Positions 22,625 through 34,410 of a DNA stretch of 64,000 bases are shown piece by piece. The stretch comes from Eremomyces bilateralis CBS 781.70 (taxonomy: Eukaryota; Ascomycota; Dothideomycetes; Eremomycetales; Eremomycetaceae). The notes under the pieces were generated by a model. That model did no database searches. It was given only the letters and a program-made list of their open reading frames with translations, and was not told the origin of the DNA. Each line of letters begins with the position of its first letter. Within the stretch, counting starts at the first letter, position 1. The DNA lies in contig NW_022985068.1 of assembly GCF_010015585.1 (NCBI RefSeq), positions 707,370-771,369 on the forward strand, given 5' to 3'. The position numbers were made by a program, and so were the translations under genes.

Positions 22625-24929
22625 TCAGACGCGCGCGCCAACTATGGCAACCCCTCTGGCATGTGCCGCTCTCTTGCGAGCAGCGGCACCTTTGTACGAC
22701 TTTTACGACTCTGAGATGAACAAAGATATCCCCGGGTTTGATGGCTTGCATGCCGAACGCAAGGCACCGGCGTTAGATGGAAGAAGGGCAAGCTCTCGGG
22801 AATATAAGGAGAGCTAATAAGAGCATCGCGACCTTTTTGGAAATATGGCGGGACATTTCCTTTTACAATGTATTACTACCCGGGGAGGACATGTCCCTGC
22901 CTCGCTTTCGGCGCTGGCGCTGGATAAGGTCGATGGCCACCTTTTTTGTTATATAGCGCAAGATCAATCCAACCATGGCTCTCTGAAAGGAGAGCACCAT
23001 TTTGAAACAATGAGTCCCAATTTCTTCGCTTACGGTTATACACGTTCTTCGATTCTCGCACCAAATTTTCCAGAAACCCTCAAAACCCTTCTGTCCAACC
23101 TTGATTTATCGAGTGGAACTTGACCATGCAGCCGCCAACACCGAAAAGAGCCGGGGCGATGGTGGCGTTCATGCGTTTCATCACAATGTGACTATGACGA
23201 AACCTTAAAACCTGTATTGGTAGCCACGCCATGGACTTGCAAGCCCAATCAAAAATGGGCAAGAGCCGCCAATTGCGACAAGATTTGCATCCTTGAGCAT
23301 GCCATTCTGGGTTCGGACAATCCCTTCGTCCATGGAAGTGACGAAGTCCCATCGGGCGGAATCGAAAGCGCACTGGGTCAGTTAGCCCAGGGTTGTGCTT
23401 CACCAGGTGCATGCTCCGCGGGTTTCAGGGCGGTGTGTGTGAGACGGTGACGTGGTGCCTTGTGGGCAGAATGCTGTCAGATCGGAGGTTGGGAGCCAGA
23501 TCGCGGTCTCATCTTACAAGATGATGATTTGGGGGCTTGCACTCTTGGTTGACGGTGCCGCGAAGTGGTGGTCGTACCGGATGGAGAACGTGCGGCAATA
23601 ATATGTACGATTGTAGAAGTGTACATAAAAGGTCTAAGTGGAAGGCCGATCTATGCTGAATTCGACTGGAATTATGCGCCTCCATAGCTACCTAATTGGC
23701 TAATTTCTAGGACAGAGAGACACTGTCTGCTATTAGATTAATATTACCCAGGAAAAGTCGCGCATGTAGCATGTTACTTATCGGCATATATTTAGCTTGC
23801 TGCAACTAATAAATGCCCTGCATGATGACCTCATCGATTGCAGTTGTGTTACCAATCTAGAGCGTGGCTGTGTGACGCACTCGCTGATAATAAATTGGCC
23901 TGGATGGGGACGGTTTCAATGCAGGTGAAATGATTCCGCTCTCTCGGTTCTAGTCAATACTTGCACATGAATACGGCTTTACGGCGGACATTCCCGGATC
24001 TAGGCGCGCTTTGAGGACAAATAATGCATTCCGAGCTCTGCTATCAGTTGCCCCCGAGGAATTCTCCAGACGAGATTTTACTGGTGTTACAGAGCAAAAG
24101 CTGATTTTGCAAGCGAGCTTCATATCGACAGAACGAACTGATACCACGCACCAGGACCCCGACGCGGAGTTTGAGGCTTTCTTTTTGCTCTACAACCAGT
24201 CCTCATCTTCAGTTACACCACGTCTGTAGAGTATGCCTGCTATCGAAACCTCAAAATGGAACCTGAATGTAATAGCATCAGGTAGTAGACCATTCAACAG
24301 GAAATGTCTTCCTCGGCAACGCTGATATAGATTATTGGCATCGCAAGTAGTTTTTTATTATAGACAGAGCGCAAAAAACAGGAGAACGACTCGAATGATG
24401 ACAAGAGAGGCATTTGATATAAGAATGATTGACATGAGCGAGATAATGGGCCAGTCGGCTAGGCTAGATGCTGCATCGGGCGTCTACAGCATCGCCAATC
24501 GCAGATCTGGACCGGGGCTGGATGACCGCAGTTCACACCCATTCGTTCAGCTTGATGCGCTTGGTTTGATATTTCTTCGAGTTGGAACACTGGAAAGGAG
24601 AATTAGAACATAAATGCACCAATGTATGGAGGAGAAATTTAGGAATGACTAATACTGCGACAGCAACTGAGCATCAAGACCAGTGTTCCCGAATCTTCAA
24701 TCCGAATTCCCAGACCGCATTTGAGCCAATCCAGTGGACTCCGGAGAAGGAACTGGCATGGTGAGCCTACAAAGTATTTCGGAATCTTTTGTTGACATGA
24801 GAATGGATTTGATGATTGAATGATTGATGAGATGTCACGTGCATAGCCTTCTTCGGAAATTTGATCCTCCGACCCGGCGCAACATCAACAGTCATCAACC
24901 CCTCGATTAGCTTACAGTCAGGAGTTAAG

Positions 24930-24945
24930 CCAATCAGGCCAATCA
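24930..24945 (+). promoter_or_regulatory. Tandem CCAATCA boxes upstream of histone H4
   Basis: CCAATCA occurs twice, nine bases apart (24930-24936 and 24939-24945), with a third CCAAT at about 24726. CCAATCA is the core site of the fungal CCAAT-binding factor and is known in Aspergillus histone promoters. It lies about 420 bases before the H4 ATG. Confidence 0.5.
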
Positions 24946-25193
24946 GGCCAACACGCGGCTTCCCTTGAGACATGCTGGAATCACAACACTCCTAAGCAAC
25001 TTTTGCTCCCAATTTTTGGGTGAGGCAAGTGCAAATGCAAAACAGTCCATATTGCTCTTGGCATTGGCCCTTCTATTGATCATTCACCTCCTGCTCAGCC
25101 GTCTGCCTGCTTCCCTTCCTGAATCGGCCTAGGCGAACGGCTTTCCGTGTTGCAGAGATCAATCCATCATCACTCGCTCGCACTCCCTTGTCG

Positions 25194-25200
25194 TATAAAG
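25194..25200 (+). promoter_or_regulatory. Probable TATA box of histone H4
   Basis: TATAAAG lies 165 bases before the ATG and is followed by a C/T-rich block, the usual arrangement in strongly expressed fungal genes. Confidence 0.4.
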
Positions 25201-25358
25201 CTCTTTCCCCCCATTTCCACCGCTTTTTCTTCCCTTTACATTCCCATTTCCATCCCCAACATCGCGATCTCACATCCACGCGCCACTGCAAATCCATCAA
25301 TATCTCATCAATCACGTCGATTTTCCATCAAATCAAACGCTTTATTAACTAAATCATC

Positions 25359-25991
<633 letters not shown>

Positions 25992-26350
25992 ACCCTCTAG
26001 CATCCTGGTCAATGCTTGTGCTTCGGGGGGTTGGTGTCACGGAGGGTTGTCATATTCACATGGGGGAATAACGGGGCTGATGCGCTACTACGCTATGTCG
26101 TCGGTGCTATGTCGTCGGTCAGATGGATGGAATGGCGTTTCATGGTTCGGGAGTTATGAGTTATGACCACTCGGTCTACTATATCATCACCAAGGGATTA
26201 GTTCATATGAACAGTCGGTCTCTATCAGCAATAACATTATGATCTTCATACCATTGCCGTTATTGCTTGTGCAATGTGCATAGTTCTATACTACGCTATC
26301 GACACGCTATGTCAGCCACTGAGGCTCACTGTTCCTAAAACTCAATGCCC
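25992..26350. other. Convergent 3' intergenic region
   Basis: Histone H4 and the permease gene end toward each other. No gene is visible. Confidence 0.5.
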
Positions 26351-28182
26351 TCATTTAGTTTTGTGCTCCGTAGCCGAGTCCGATGCAACCACTTGCGATG
26401 GTTCCAGGGCGCTGCCTTCGATTACGCTCATAACGCGTCCTTCGTCGGGGCCACGGAATCCTTCCCGCTTGCCGCGTTGCAGCCAAAACCAGTTTACTCC
26501 GGCGATCAGCATTATGGCCCCGATAGCCGCAGGGGTATAGTTCATATTGTCCGCATCCACGGGTGAAACGGTCGGGAGGTTGAACGTGATGACGCCAAAA
26601 AGGACGTACACGAGAGCGGCAACATTGAGAAAGATACTCAAGGCGCGTGGTAGCCGGAAAGGTCCGTCGAAAATTACTTCGGGAGTACCGTGTAGAACGA
26701 CTGAAAGGAGCCTCGCAATCATCGGTAGGGCGTATGACACATCTTTGATTCAGTTAGCGAGGGAGGCATTTAGAGTCAGAGATGAGCCCAAGACATACAG
26801 AACCCTTCAGTCGATATGGTGATGACCGTTTCGAAGCCCGTAAGGTTTCCGAAGTAAATGGCGTTGAACGCGGCTTGCACTACCATCGTAAGAAGGATTG
26901 CGTTCACGGGGATTTTACTGGTACTCGATACTCGGCTGAAGACGCCAGAGAACGGTAACCCGCGGTCCCTTGAAAATGCCCAGACCGCTCGAGAACCTTC
27001 CGCTAACAAGCTGTTCGCACAGAACACGACGATCACCACAATCAGACTGGTCAGTCCGCCGGCGCCAGCCTTCGAGCCCGTGGAATCGTAAAAGATTTGA
27101 ATCAAAGGAGAGCCGGTGACCGAATTGGCAGTTGCTTCAATGTCGCCCATGCAAAAGCATAGAGATACCAAGAAGATGAAGCCGGTGAATGCGCCAATAC
27201 AGACGGACCATATAATTGCATGTGGGGCTTGACGGCGCGGTTCCATCAGCTCCTCGGTCATCTATAATGCGTCCAGTTAGCTCACGTTCCACAACCTGCC
27301 CTTGTTAACTTACCTTTGAAGGTGCATCATAACAGACCAGGCCGAAGAGTGCCTGGACAACACCGATGATTGCAGCGAAGGCAGGATTGAACCCTGTACT
27401 ATTATGGAACTCGGTGAAGACGAAGGAGGCTGGTTGCTTGTCTTTCTGCATCGTGAGAATAGTGATAACGACAATGACGAAGGAGGAGATGTTCCAGACG
27501 AGGATGAACTTGGAGATCTTGTCCAGCAGCCGAGTAGCGAAAAGATTAACGCTCCCCGCAAAGATGCAAATGAGCCAGGTTAACAAAACGGTATGCCATC
27601 TTTCAATGACGTATCCTTCATTGAACAACGCGGCGAGTCCCAGAATGAAGTTCGCGCCAACAAAGTTGTTGACCGCCCCCATGGCAAGGATGCCTAGACG
27701 TGGATCTGGTCAGCGGCACTGGCATCATTGGCTTGCGGGAACATCCCGTGGAAGAATTCCATACCGATCAACATGAACCAACCGCAAATGTAGCTCATCA
27801 CTTTAGCTACTGATTTGGGGGCAAGAATTGCCACCCACGAGTACTGACCGCCAGCAAGCGGAAACTTGCTACACATCTCTGCCAGGCTACATCCGACAGC
27901 AAGACTCAGGATCGAGACGCCGACCCAACTCCAAATCATTACGGGAGGCCCGCCCGACTCCACGCCGATGATCAGGACGCCCCCGAGCGCGGTCCAGGAC
28001 GTGACGATACTGAAACTGAAGCCTACCATGCCAAGGAGGGAGAAGTGGCGTTTGAGCTCTTGGGGAAAGTCAGTACTGGCTAGCTAATATAACTCGAGTT
28101 GCTTGCCCTGCTGGTACCCAAACTGCTCGAGGACCGCATCCTCCTCGATCCCTTCTTGGAACGGGGATTTGTTGTCAGACAT
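26351..28182 (-). CDS. APC-family amino-acid/GABA/choline-type permease
   Basis: A twelve-helix plasma-membrane permease of the fungal GABA/choline permease group. Five exons (28107-28182, 27765-28058, 27314-27693, 26799-27261, 26351-26742) give 534 residues. Signatures are the N-terminal ELKRHFSLLGMVGFSFSIVTSW, AEMCSKFPLAGGQYSWVAILAP, GILAMGAVNNFVGANF, SKMTEELMEPRRQAPHAI and SRDRGLPFSGVFSRV. The first intron (28059-28106) begins GCAAGC rather than GT; only this GC-AG boundary restores QQELKRHF in frame, and it has a good TACTGAC branch point. The other introns are GT-AG. The substrate cannot be told from sequence; GABA, choline or another amino acid are possible. The gene is intact and convergent with H4. 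Confidence 0.9.
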
Positions 28183-28968
28183 AGCGTCTGCCTGGAAGTG
28201 AGTGCTGCTATCTATAGGGATAATAATTTGGAAGGAACGATGAGAGATTCGCGAAAGGTGAGCGTGATAAGGATTGGACAAACGCTAATGGTGAAATATC
28301 AAATGACAGGAATCAACACAGAATGAGTAGACTAGACGAAAAGGAAAGTGATGCTGGAGGAATGAGAATCTGACTTTATGAGACGAAGCTGGACTCGAGA
28401 AGCACATAGTCCAAATCAATACCAGTACGTAATACCTGATGCGTTCCACTTCCACGACAGGTTATCGGTAGGTTAGCTGCTTTGGACGGGTTTATCTGGG
28501 GAAACCATACCTCAAAACGACCCAGCCCGGAAGTCGGATGGGACAAATCCTGTGGTTATCCATAGGGGGGTTAGCGGGGCTGCCGTTATCAAAGATTGCG
28601 TATCTGGTATCACCATGATGCTTCCCTTCTTCAAGCTTCATTGGCGGGCTAGGCAGAGTAGGTAGTCAAGGTACAGGTAACTACTTATGCAGCGTCGATC
28701 ATCAGTTAGCCCGAGAGATAGGAGACGAAGTCGAAATACCCTGGGGTGGCACCACGTGACATAAGAAATGAGCCTTGGACTGGGATCTGAGCATCGAAAT
28801 GTTCGAGTTCAGCGGAATTCCTGATGATAACCGGAATAATTCCCTCACACTGCTATCGGTTCAACCTTGAACTAATTAATTCCTACCCTACGGCGATAGG
28901 GCTTGACAGGTGCGCGCACAAAGGCCCCAATTTGTGCGGGAGTCCATGTCAAACCCGTCCGCTCGCTC
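28183..28968. other. Divergent promoter region
   Basis: This 0.79 kb separates the permease (minus) from the PPR-like gene (plus) and should contain both promoters. No gene seen. Confidence 0.5.
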
Positions 28969-31737
28969 ATGAAGCCAAGATGGGCACTCATCCGCTCTTC
29001 GGTTCGAAGACCTCCTTCCAACGCGCATAGAGCTACCATCCATGCCTCTCAGATCATTTCCTTCACAAGAGAATCACCGCCAATTACACAGGCGCAATTC
29101 TCAACATCAGAAGCGCGGTTATCTTCTGATGCTGCCCACCATGCGGTCCACCATCTCGAACATTATGCCAACCCCCAGCCGAACTGCGAGACGGCTCGCT
29201 TTACCCCAATCCGACGTGTGAAGATGGATAGCGAAGCCAGCGCGGTCCAGATACCTTCAAGACGACCCCCGAACTATCGACCAGAGCATGATTTTGGAAC
29301 ATGGGTGTTGGCTTTGCAGGACAGACAACTCTCGCATGGGAGACAAGGAGTGATCGAGGTTTGGAGAAAATTGTGCAGCCACGGCTTGTATTTGCCGGAA
29401 GGGGGTGACGATGCACCTTATCTCTGGAATTGCTTCATAGCGAACCCGGAATTGGTGGATGAAGTCTTCCAACACGCCGCCGAAAGGAAGCGAAAAGGGC
29501 ACCTGAACTATCGAAAGCTGTATAGTCAGATTGTCACTCATGCAATACGAGACCCTGCTCAGTTCGGCGATCCGGTTCACTGGCACCATCGGCTGGCCCG
29601 ACATGGACTGGCTTCCACGCAAGACTTTCAAACGATGGCGCGGTATGCGGTATCGAAACCCGAGTCTCTTCAGAGTTTGAAGCGGATTTTCCTTCGCTTG
29701 AACGATCGGAAGTACCAGGGCCTTGTGTTGGACGCTTTGGGTAATCAAGGCAGAATGACCCTTGCCTTGGAATGGCAGGCAATGCTCAAGGGAAACGATT
29801 CACGCCAAAACAATCCCTCCATACGCTATTATGTCCAAGACATTCAGAGCGAGACTGTTGCTAAAGAAACGAAGATACAAACGCAAAGCCAAGACGAAGG
29901 GACAATGCCACACTCCGCGCCATCACGACTCCCGAAACTCACTCTACGAAATAAAACAGACGAGGGTGTAACACTTACCGACGACCTTCTATCTCGAATT
30001 CTAGCTACCCGTGCATTCTCTCTTAACGTGATCTTGAAAGGCCTCTCCATGCTTTCTTTACCTCTGATCGGTACTTCGGCATTACGGGCGATCGCTCTGC
30101 GGTCGGGCGACTCACAAACATTCATGGAGTATCTCACGGAGCTGGCAGAGGCCAACGTTGCGATCGAAGCCAGTCATTACACGCATATGATCCTGAATTT
30201 GGCAACATCTGGGCGGGAAGAAGAGTTGCAAGCTGTCTTGAACAGTGACCAGCACCCCAGCAACTTTGACGATATCGGCCTTCAAGAACACCTGCTCCGA
30301 CAATGTCTTTCCAGAGGAGATCTCGAGAGTGCAAGACCCGTATTGACATTCTTGACGCTCAACTCTCAGCATCCCAGTCTCGAAGCCTGGAACATGGTTC
30401 TGAAGCAATACGCCGTTAACCGGGACGTGGTCCGCATCCATCAAACGCTGGAACGGATGGAAGCCGAAGGAATTCACATACATAGGTCATCCTTGACGAT
30501 GTTGTGTCAGTATTGTCTGCGTTGGCGTCGTGGACGACATCCCCCCCCAGCGCTACCGGGTCGCCGCGCTGGCGGACCTGAAGACGATATGGAGCCTCTC
30601 ACTTCCAATCGACGCCCATTTACGCGGGACGAGGAAGCATTTGCTCTCGTGGGCATCTGGAAGAAGCTCATTACAAGTGGGTATAGTATCTCTCCGTTGC
30701 GTTGGCACGAGCCGCTCCGTCGGCTAGGTCACCTGGGCCATTTTGAGGAGCTTAGCAAGCTTTGCGGCTGGCTGGCGGACTGGTATGCTCCGCGACCCAC
30801 GTCTAATTCGAAAGGATGGAGAGGCAGTCAAAGAGAGAAAGTCAAGGCACGAGCGCTGCTGACAATGTCTGACCCTCGTCATCCCTTGCGGCGACTGTTT
30901 TCCGAAAGCTTCCAGAAAGCCGTGATAACATGGGGCATTCAAGACGGCATTCGGCGGGTTCTGACTTGGAATGGTCGCGCCATGGCCTACAAAAATGGGA
31001 GATATACCATTTCCGTGGAGTCCGGTTCCCCAAACGGTCCTGCAAAGAGTGCGGGCCATGAGACACCCCAATACGTAGACTGGGTCCTTATTTCGGAGAT
31101 GGAAGCCCAACGCAGAAAGGGGATGGAACAAGATATGATCCAGGAGGTCATCCAAAGACCCGATCCGAGCGTGTTCACTGGAGGACTCAAGGTCCTGACC
31201 GATCTCCAGCAACACCGCGGCGTGGTCGTCAACACAGTTGAAATACGGCGAGGGGTCAACACATCGCTGTGGCGGATCTTTGGCATCGGCCGGCGGTCTC
31301 GGCGACTGAATTTTCGGTTTAAAATATTGAACGCATACAAGCTAGAAGAGATAGTCCTCGAGATGGAGAAGGCATGGGGCGCTCGAGGGCCAGGCCTCTG
31401 GCCGCGGCTGATGACGAGGAGCGAAGCTCACGATCGTTACGTGAGTGGGCAAGTTCAAGGACTCAGTTTGATACAGCAATTAGTTGAGAGCAAAAATCCG
31501 GAGTCTACGTCGAAGGGGAGCGTTATGTTGGAGCCGGATGAGATTCTACACCGGAGGATGCGGATGGCCTTTGTTCTATTTGGACCTAAACCAGCCATCC
31601 TTGTCGGAAGTCGAGCTCGAGGGTTGCAAAGGAAAATCCCTCACGATACATGGACGAAGTTGGTCGAGAGGTGGGCGGTAAGAGGGGAAGGGACTTTTGA
31701 CGCATACGGAGCCTTCACGCTCCCCTCATCCGAGTAA
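28969..31737 (+). CDS. Probable mitochondrial pentatricopeptide-repeat-like protein
   Basis: A single-exon gene for 922 residues. The N-terminus (MKPRWALIRSSVRRPPSNAH and following) is rich in Arg/Ser and lacks acids, as in a mitochondrial targeting sequence. The body is alpha-helical, with PPR-like units such as SLEAWNMVLKQYAVNRDVVR followed by IHQTLERMEAEGIHIHRSSL near residues 475-520 and weaker helical pairs before it. PPR proteins bind organellar RNA and act in its processing or translation; no specific transcript can be named. I use the ATG at 28969 because the frame upstream has no ATG. The length and lack of introns fit fungal PPR genes. Family assignment is from the repeat pattern only. 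Confidence 0.65.
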   Translation: MKPRWALIRSSVRRPPSNAHRATIHASQIISFTRESPPITQAQFSTSEARLSSDAAHHAVHHLEHYANPQPNCETARFTPIRRVKMDSEASAVQIPSRRPPNYRPEHDFGTWVLALQDRQLSHGRQGVIEVWRKLCSHGLYLPEGGDDAPYLWNCFIANPELVDEVFQHAAERKRKGHLNYRKLYSQIVTHAIRDPAQFGDPVHWHHRLARHGLASTQDFQTMARYAVSKPESLQSLKRIFLRLNDRKYQGLVLDALGNQGRMTLALEWQAMLKGNDSRQNNPSIRYYVQDIQSETVAKETKIQTQSQDEGTMPHSAPSRLPKLTLRNKTDEGVTLTDDLLSRILATRAFSLNVILKGLSMLSLPLIGTSALRAIALRSGDSQTFMEYLTELAEANVAIEASHYTHMILNLATSGREEELQAVLNSDQHPSNFDDIGLQEHLLRQCLSRGDLESARPVLTFLTLNSQHPSLEAWNMVLKQYAVNRDVVRIHQTLERMEAEGIHIHRSSLTMLCQYCLRWRRGRHPPPALPGRRAGGPEDDMEPLTSNRRPFTRDEEAFALVGIWKKLITSGYSISPLRWHEPLRRLGHLGHFEELSKLCGWLADWYAPRPTSNSKGWRGSQREKVKARALLTMSDPRHPLRRLFSESFQKAVITWGIQDGIRRVLTWNGRAMAYKNGRYTISVESGSPNGPAKSAGHETPQYVDWVLISEMEAQRRKGMEQDMIQEVIQRPDPSVFTGGLKVLTDLQQHRGVVVNTVEIRRGVNTSLWRIFGIGRRSRRLNFRFKILNAYKLEEIVLEMEKAWGARGPGLWPRLMTRSEAHDRYVSGQVQGLSLIQQLVESKNPESTSKGSVMLEPDEILHRRMRMAFVLFGPKPAILVGSRARGLQRKIPHDTWTKLVERWAVRGEGTFDAYGAFTLPSSE

Positions 31738-32441
31738 GATTGGCAGGAGGGCATTAGGATCACGTCGCAGGGAACGTCATCAGCGTCGCGACGATTGGCC
31801 AGCTAAGCGGCCGAGTTCACTGTACATAATCAGGTTGTAAAGCCGTGTAAGAGGTCTCTAAACGAGCTTGTAATGTCAGCATTTGCTGGTCGTGTGTATC
31901 CTCCAGCTTGAAGTATGGGGTAAGGAGTGTAGGGAGTCCCTGTTTCACTTTCACGTCTGGAACACGACCGACATACTCTCCCTGAACCTAGATCAAACAG
32001 AAGGTTTATATTAATAACCGAACCTACATGCAGAAGCTCGAGGATTTGAGTCTTGGGATATCCGATTGGCACCTTTAATAGGTAATACTACCTGGATCAA
32101 GAAACTTTACTCGTCTCCGAAGTGTGAGCGAGGCTGGCATCCGACCTCCCGAGGCATTACTACTCCATCATCGATTCAGTTAGTTAAGGGGTCTTGATCG
32201 TCCTCACATGCACTCCATGCTCCCTATACCCTAGGGTGCGTCGTTTATCGTATACACTATACCCGCTGAACCTTAATCTGATAAAATACCATTCTCACAT
32301 CCTTTGATCCGGATATCTAAGGCTAATTTCGCTCGTCTGGTGCAGCGGCAGAGAGGCATGGTTGAAAGTCCAGTCCCCTCCTCGTTGCGGCTTGATGACA
32401 CAAATACCTCATCATCAACTCATCGATAAACCCAATAGCTC
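31738..32441. other. Intergenic, no gene seen
   Basis: No supported gene. A tRNA-like string at about 32332-32400 was considered and rejected because it has no proper B box or acceptor stem. Confidence 0.45.
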
Positions 32442-33743
32442 ATGATGGGTGACGCGATGGCTTTCTCCAACCCATTTGACTTCATGAGTCTTCCTCCAGA
32501 AATCCGCCTTCAGATCTATTCACACCTGTTGAACCCCGCTGACAACATTCAACCGCATCCGACGCACGATGATTGCGAAACATATCACTTCGAAAACCTC
32601 CTCAATCTCCTCCTCACTTCTCGAACGGTCTCGGACGAAGTCGCGCGACTGTTCTACTCTAAAAACACATTCGTTCGGGTCGAAACGCCATGGGAGGAGG
32701 CGCAAAATCACATCGAGGAACAAGGGTTGATACCCTTAATATGCGTTGGGGAGAAGGCAGAACGATTCCAACGGTACCATCTTGGGTTGGAGATTCGGTG
32801 TCCGGCGTACGAAAACCATATGATGCGGCATCGCATGGGGATCGAAACCCACATCGAGCCTCCTCCCAGCATGGAGTTCCAGATGCCGACCTGCAAGGTC
32901 GTCATCCTTCTTGAGCACCTATCTGCATTCTGCAGAATCTGGTTCTACTCCGATATCTCCAACCCCGGGGGTCTCAATGGACACCTGGACCTTACGGTGC
33001 ACCTCCAAAACCCCAATGCTACGGGAGGGGTGGAGGCGAACGCTCCGGTTCCAAAAGCGCTTCAGCAAAAGCTGTTGAGCCCATTGGGGGCCGTCCGCGG
33101 CCTGGCGGAGATCAAGTTCCAGGGCGAGGTTTACAAGAGCATCGAACAGGCAGTGAGGCAAGAGATGATGAAACCATACGTGTCGCAGGAGGACTGTCTG
33201 GAGCAGTCCGTGGCGCTCAAGAAGCGCGGAGACGAAGTGCTGAAAGACGGGAAAACTCGAGAGGCAATCGAAATTTACGAGAAAGCATTTTACGCTATCC
33301 ATATCACCTGCAAAGGACGCCGTAGGCATATCTGGGGCGATGCATTTTTCGACAAGCAGCTCGCCTCCGGCACCTACGAAGGTCAACATGGAGAGTGGAT
33401 CAGAATCATGCTCCGACTGAAGTTGGTCTCGCAGGTCGTGCTCGCATACTCGACGCTGAAAGAGTACGAAGAAGCGGAATTCTGGGGTATGAGGACAATA
33501 TACATAATGAGGCAACGGATGGGTGTGGAGGACGATGAAGACACTCCCCTTATCGGCTTCCCCTCCGCTGGCGACATTGGCAGAATCTACTTCAGGACAG
33601 GAGTCGCCATGAAGGAGCAAGCAAAGCTCGAGGATGCCCGCAAACTTCTGAAGGTTGCACACGACTATCTTCCCGAAGACCAGGAAGTGATCGCCGCGCT
33701 CAGGAGCATCGGCTGGACGCCGGGATTGACTCGTCCTTTTTAG
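32442..33743 (+). CDS. F-box-like and TPR-like protein
   Basis: A single-exon gene for 433 residues. Residues ~8-60 (FDFMSLPPEIRLQIYSHLL, then TSRTVSDEVARLFYSKNTF) match the N-terminal F-box-like module of many fungal proteins, which may recruit substrates to SCF ubiquitin ligases. The C-terminal half has tetratricopeptide-like helices: ALKKRGDEVLKDGKTREAIE and EIYEKAFYAI, then LVSQVVLAYSTLKEYEEAEF, and a last unit KLEDARKLLKVAHDYLPEDQ. A second ATG at 32457 (MAFSNPFDF) could be the true start. Such F-box/TPR proteins are numerous in Eurotiomycetes and their targets are unknown. Confidence 0.7.
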   Translation: MMGDAMAFSNPFDFMSLPPEIRLQIYSHLLNPADNIQPHPTHDDCETYHFENLLNLLLTSRTVSDEVARLFYSKNTFVRVETPWEEAQNHIEEQGLIPLICVGEKAERFQRYHLGLEIRCPAYENHMMRHRMGIETHIEPPPSMEFQMPTCKVVILLEHLSAFCRIWFYSDISNPGGLNGHLDLTVHLQNPNATGGVEANAPVPKALQQKLLSPLGAVRGLAEIKFQGEVYKSIEQAVRQEMMKPYVSQEDCLEQSVALKKRGDEVLKDGKTREAIEIYEKAFYAIHITCKGRRRHIWGDAFFDKQLASGTYEGQHGEWIRIMLRLKLVSQVVLAYSTLKEYEEAEFWGMRTIYIMRQRMGVEDDEDTPLIGFPSAGDIGRIYFRTGVAMKEQAKLEDARKLLKVAHDYLPEDQEVIAALRSIGWTPGLTRPF

Positions 33744-34120
33744 ACGTATGATGGCGAAGTTCGACGTCGAATCTGCATTTGAACGGCGTTTTAACAATGG
33801 TTTGGCAGGCTGCCTATACCACTCGCGGATCTCTGGGTATTTGGATGAGGAAGATTATGAGATACGAATATTCCATTACGAATCAAGCGTTGTTTGATCC
33901 TTTAACTAAAATGAAATTGGAAGTAACGAACCGAATTGTTGCATAGCTTGCGTATACCGGTATCGATGTGCCTAAACAGGTGGCCACTCAATAAGTAACG
34001 CAAGGGACATTTCGAGTGCTTTCTCACACTTGAAGACGACCTTCAAACACTATGATTCACCTCCTCATCCACATATCCCGATATTCTTCTTCAGCGACTA
34101 TTTTGACTCCCCTAGAACCA
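33744..34120. other. Intergenic, no gene seen
   Basis: A 0.38 kb stretch between the F-box/TPR gene and the lipocalin-like fragment without coding signal. Confidence 0.5.
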
Positions 34121-34410
34121 ATGGCTTCAGATATAGACATCACAGTACGGTGTCCAGGCCAGAAAACAGACACTGCCGCTCCCTCAATAGATTTCCTTCG
34201 AGGCACTTGGCATGTCACGCACTCAACTCTGCCAATGTGGGTCGAAGAGGAACGTGCGAATCATCTATATGCTACGAGAGACGGCATCTTCTGCGACCTC
34301 GTACGTGCCTGTCACTGGAGAGTGTTGAAGGCATCACGAACGCACTGAGTAAGGTTGAGAACAGGGAGCTGCAGGCTTTGGCTGGACGATTATTTGAAGT
34401 TGCAAATTAA
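34121..34410 (+). pseudogene. Lipocalin-like protein fragment with internal deletion
   Basis: The ATG at 34121 opens MASDIDITVRCPG and then SIDFLRGTWHVTHSTLPMW, which I recognise as the start of a small fungal lipocalin/calycin-like family. The similarity stops there, the frame runs into unrelated sequence and ends at 34348. In a different frame, 34314-34410 reads SVEGITNALSKVENRELQAL followed by AGRLFEVAN and a stop, which looks like that family's C-terminal helix. The beta-barrel core of roughly 100 residues between them is missing. No GT-AG pair joins the two ends sensibly. I infer a deletion derivative; the family call is from memory of its N-terminal motif and is moderate. Confidence 0.45.

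Larger units (their letters stand above)
22625..25358. other. Gene-poor region ending in the histone H4 promoter
   Basis: About 2.7 kb without a convincing gene. In particular, no histone H3 is encoded divergently upstream of H4. The last ~450 bases contain a tandem CCAAT pair, a TATA box and a C/T-rich leader. Confidence 0.45.

Noticed and set aside
23140-25140. Divergent histone H3 partner of H4
   Set aside because: No H3 tail or fold motif is present in any frame upstream of H4.
32332-32400. tRNA-like string TGGTGCAGCGGC
   Set aside because: No GTTCRA B box and no matching acceptor arm follow.
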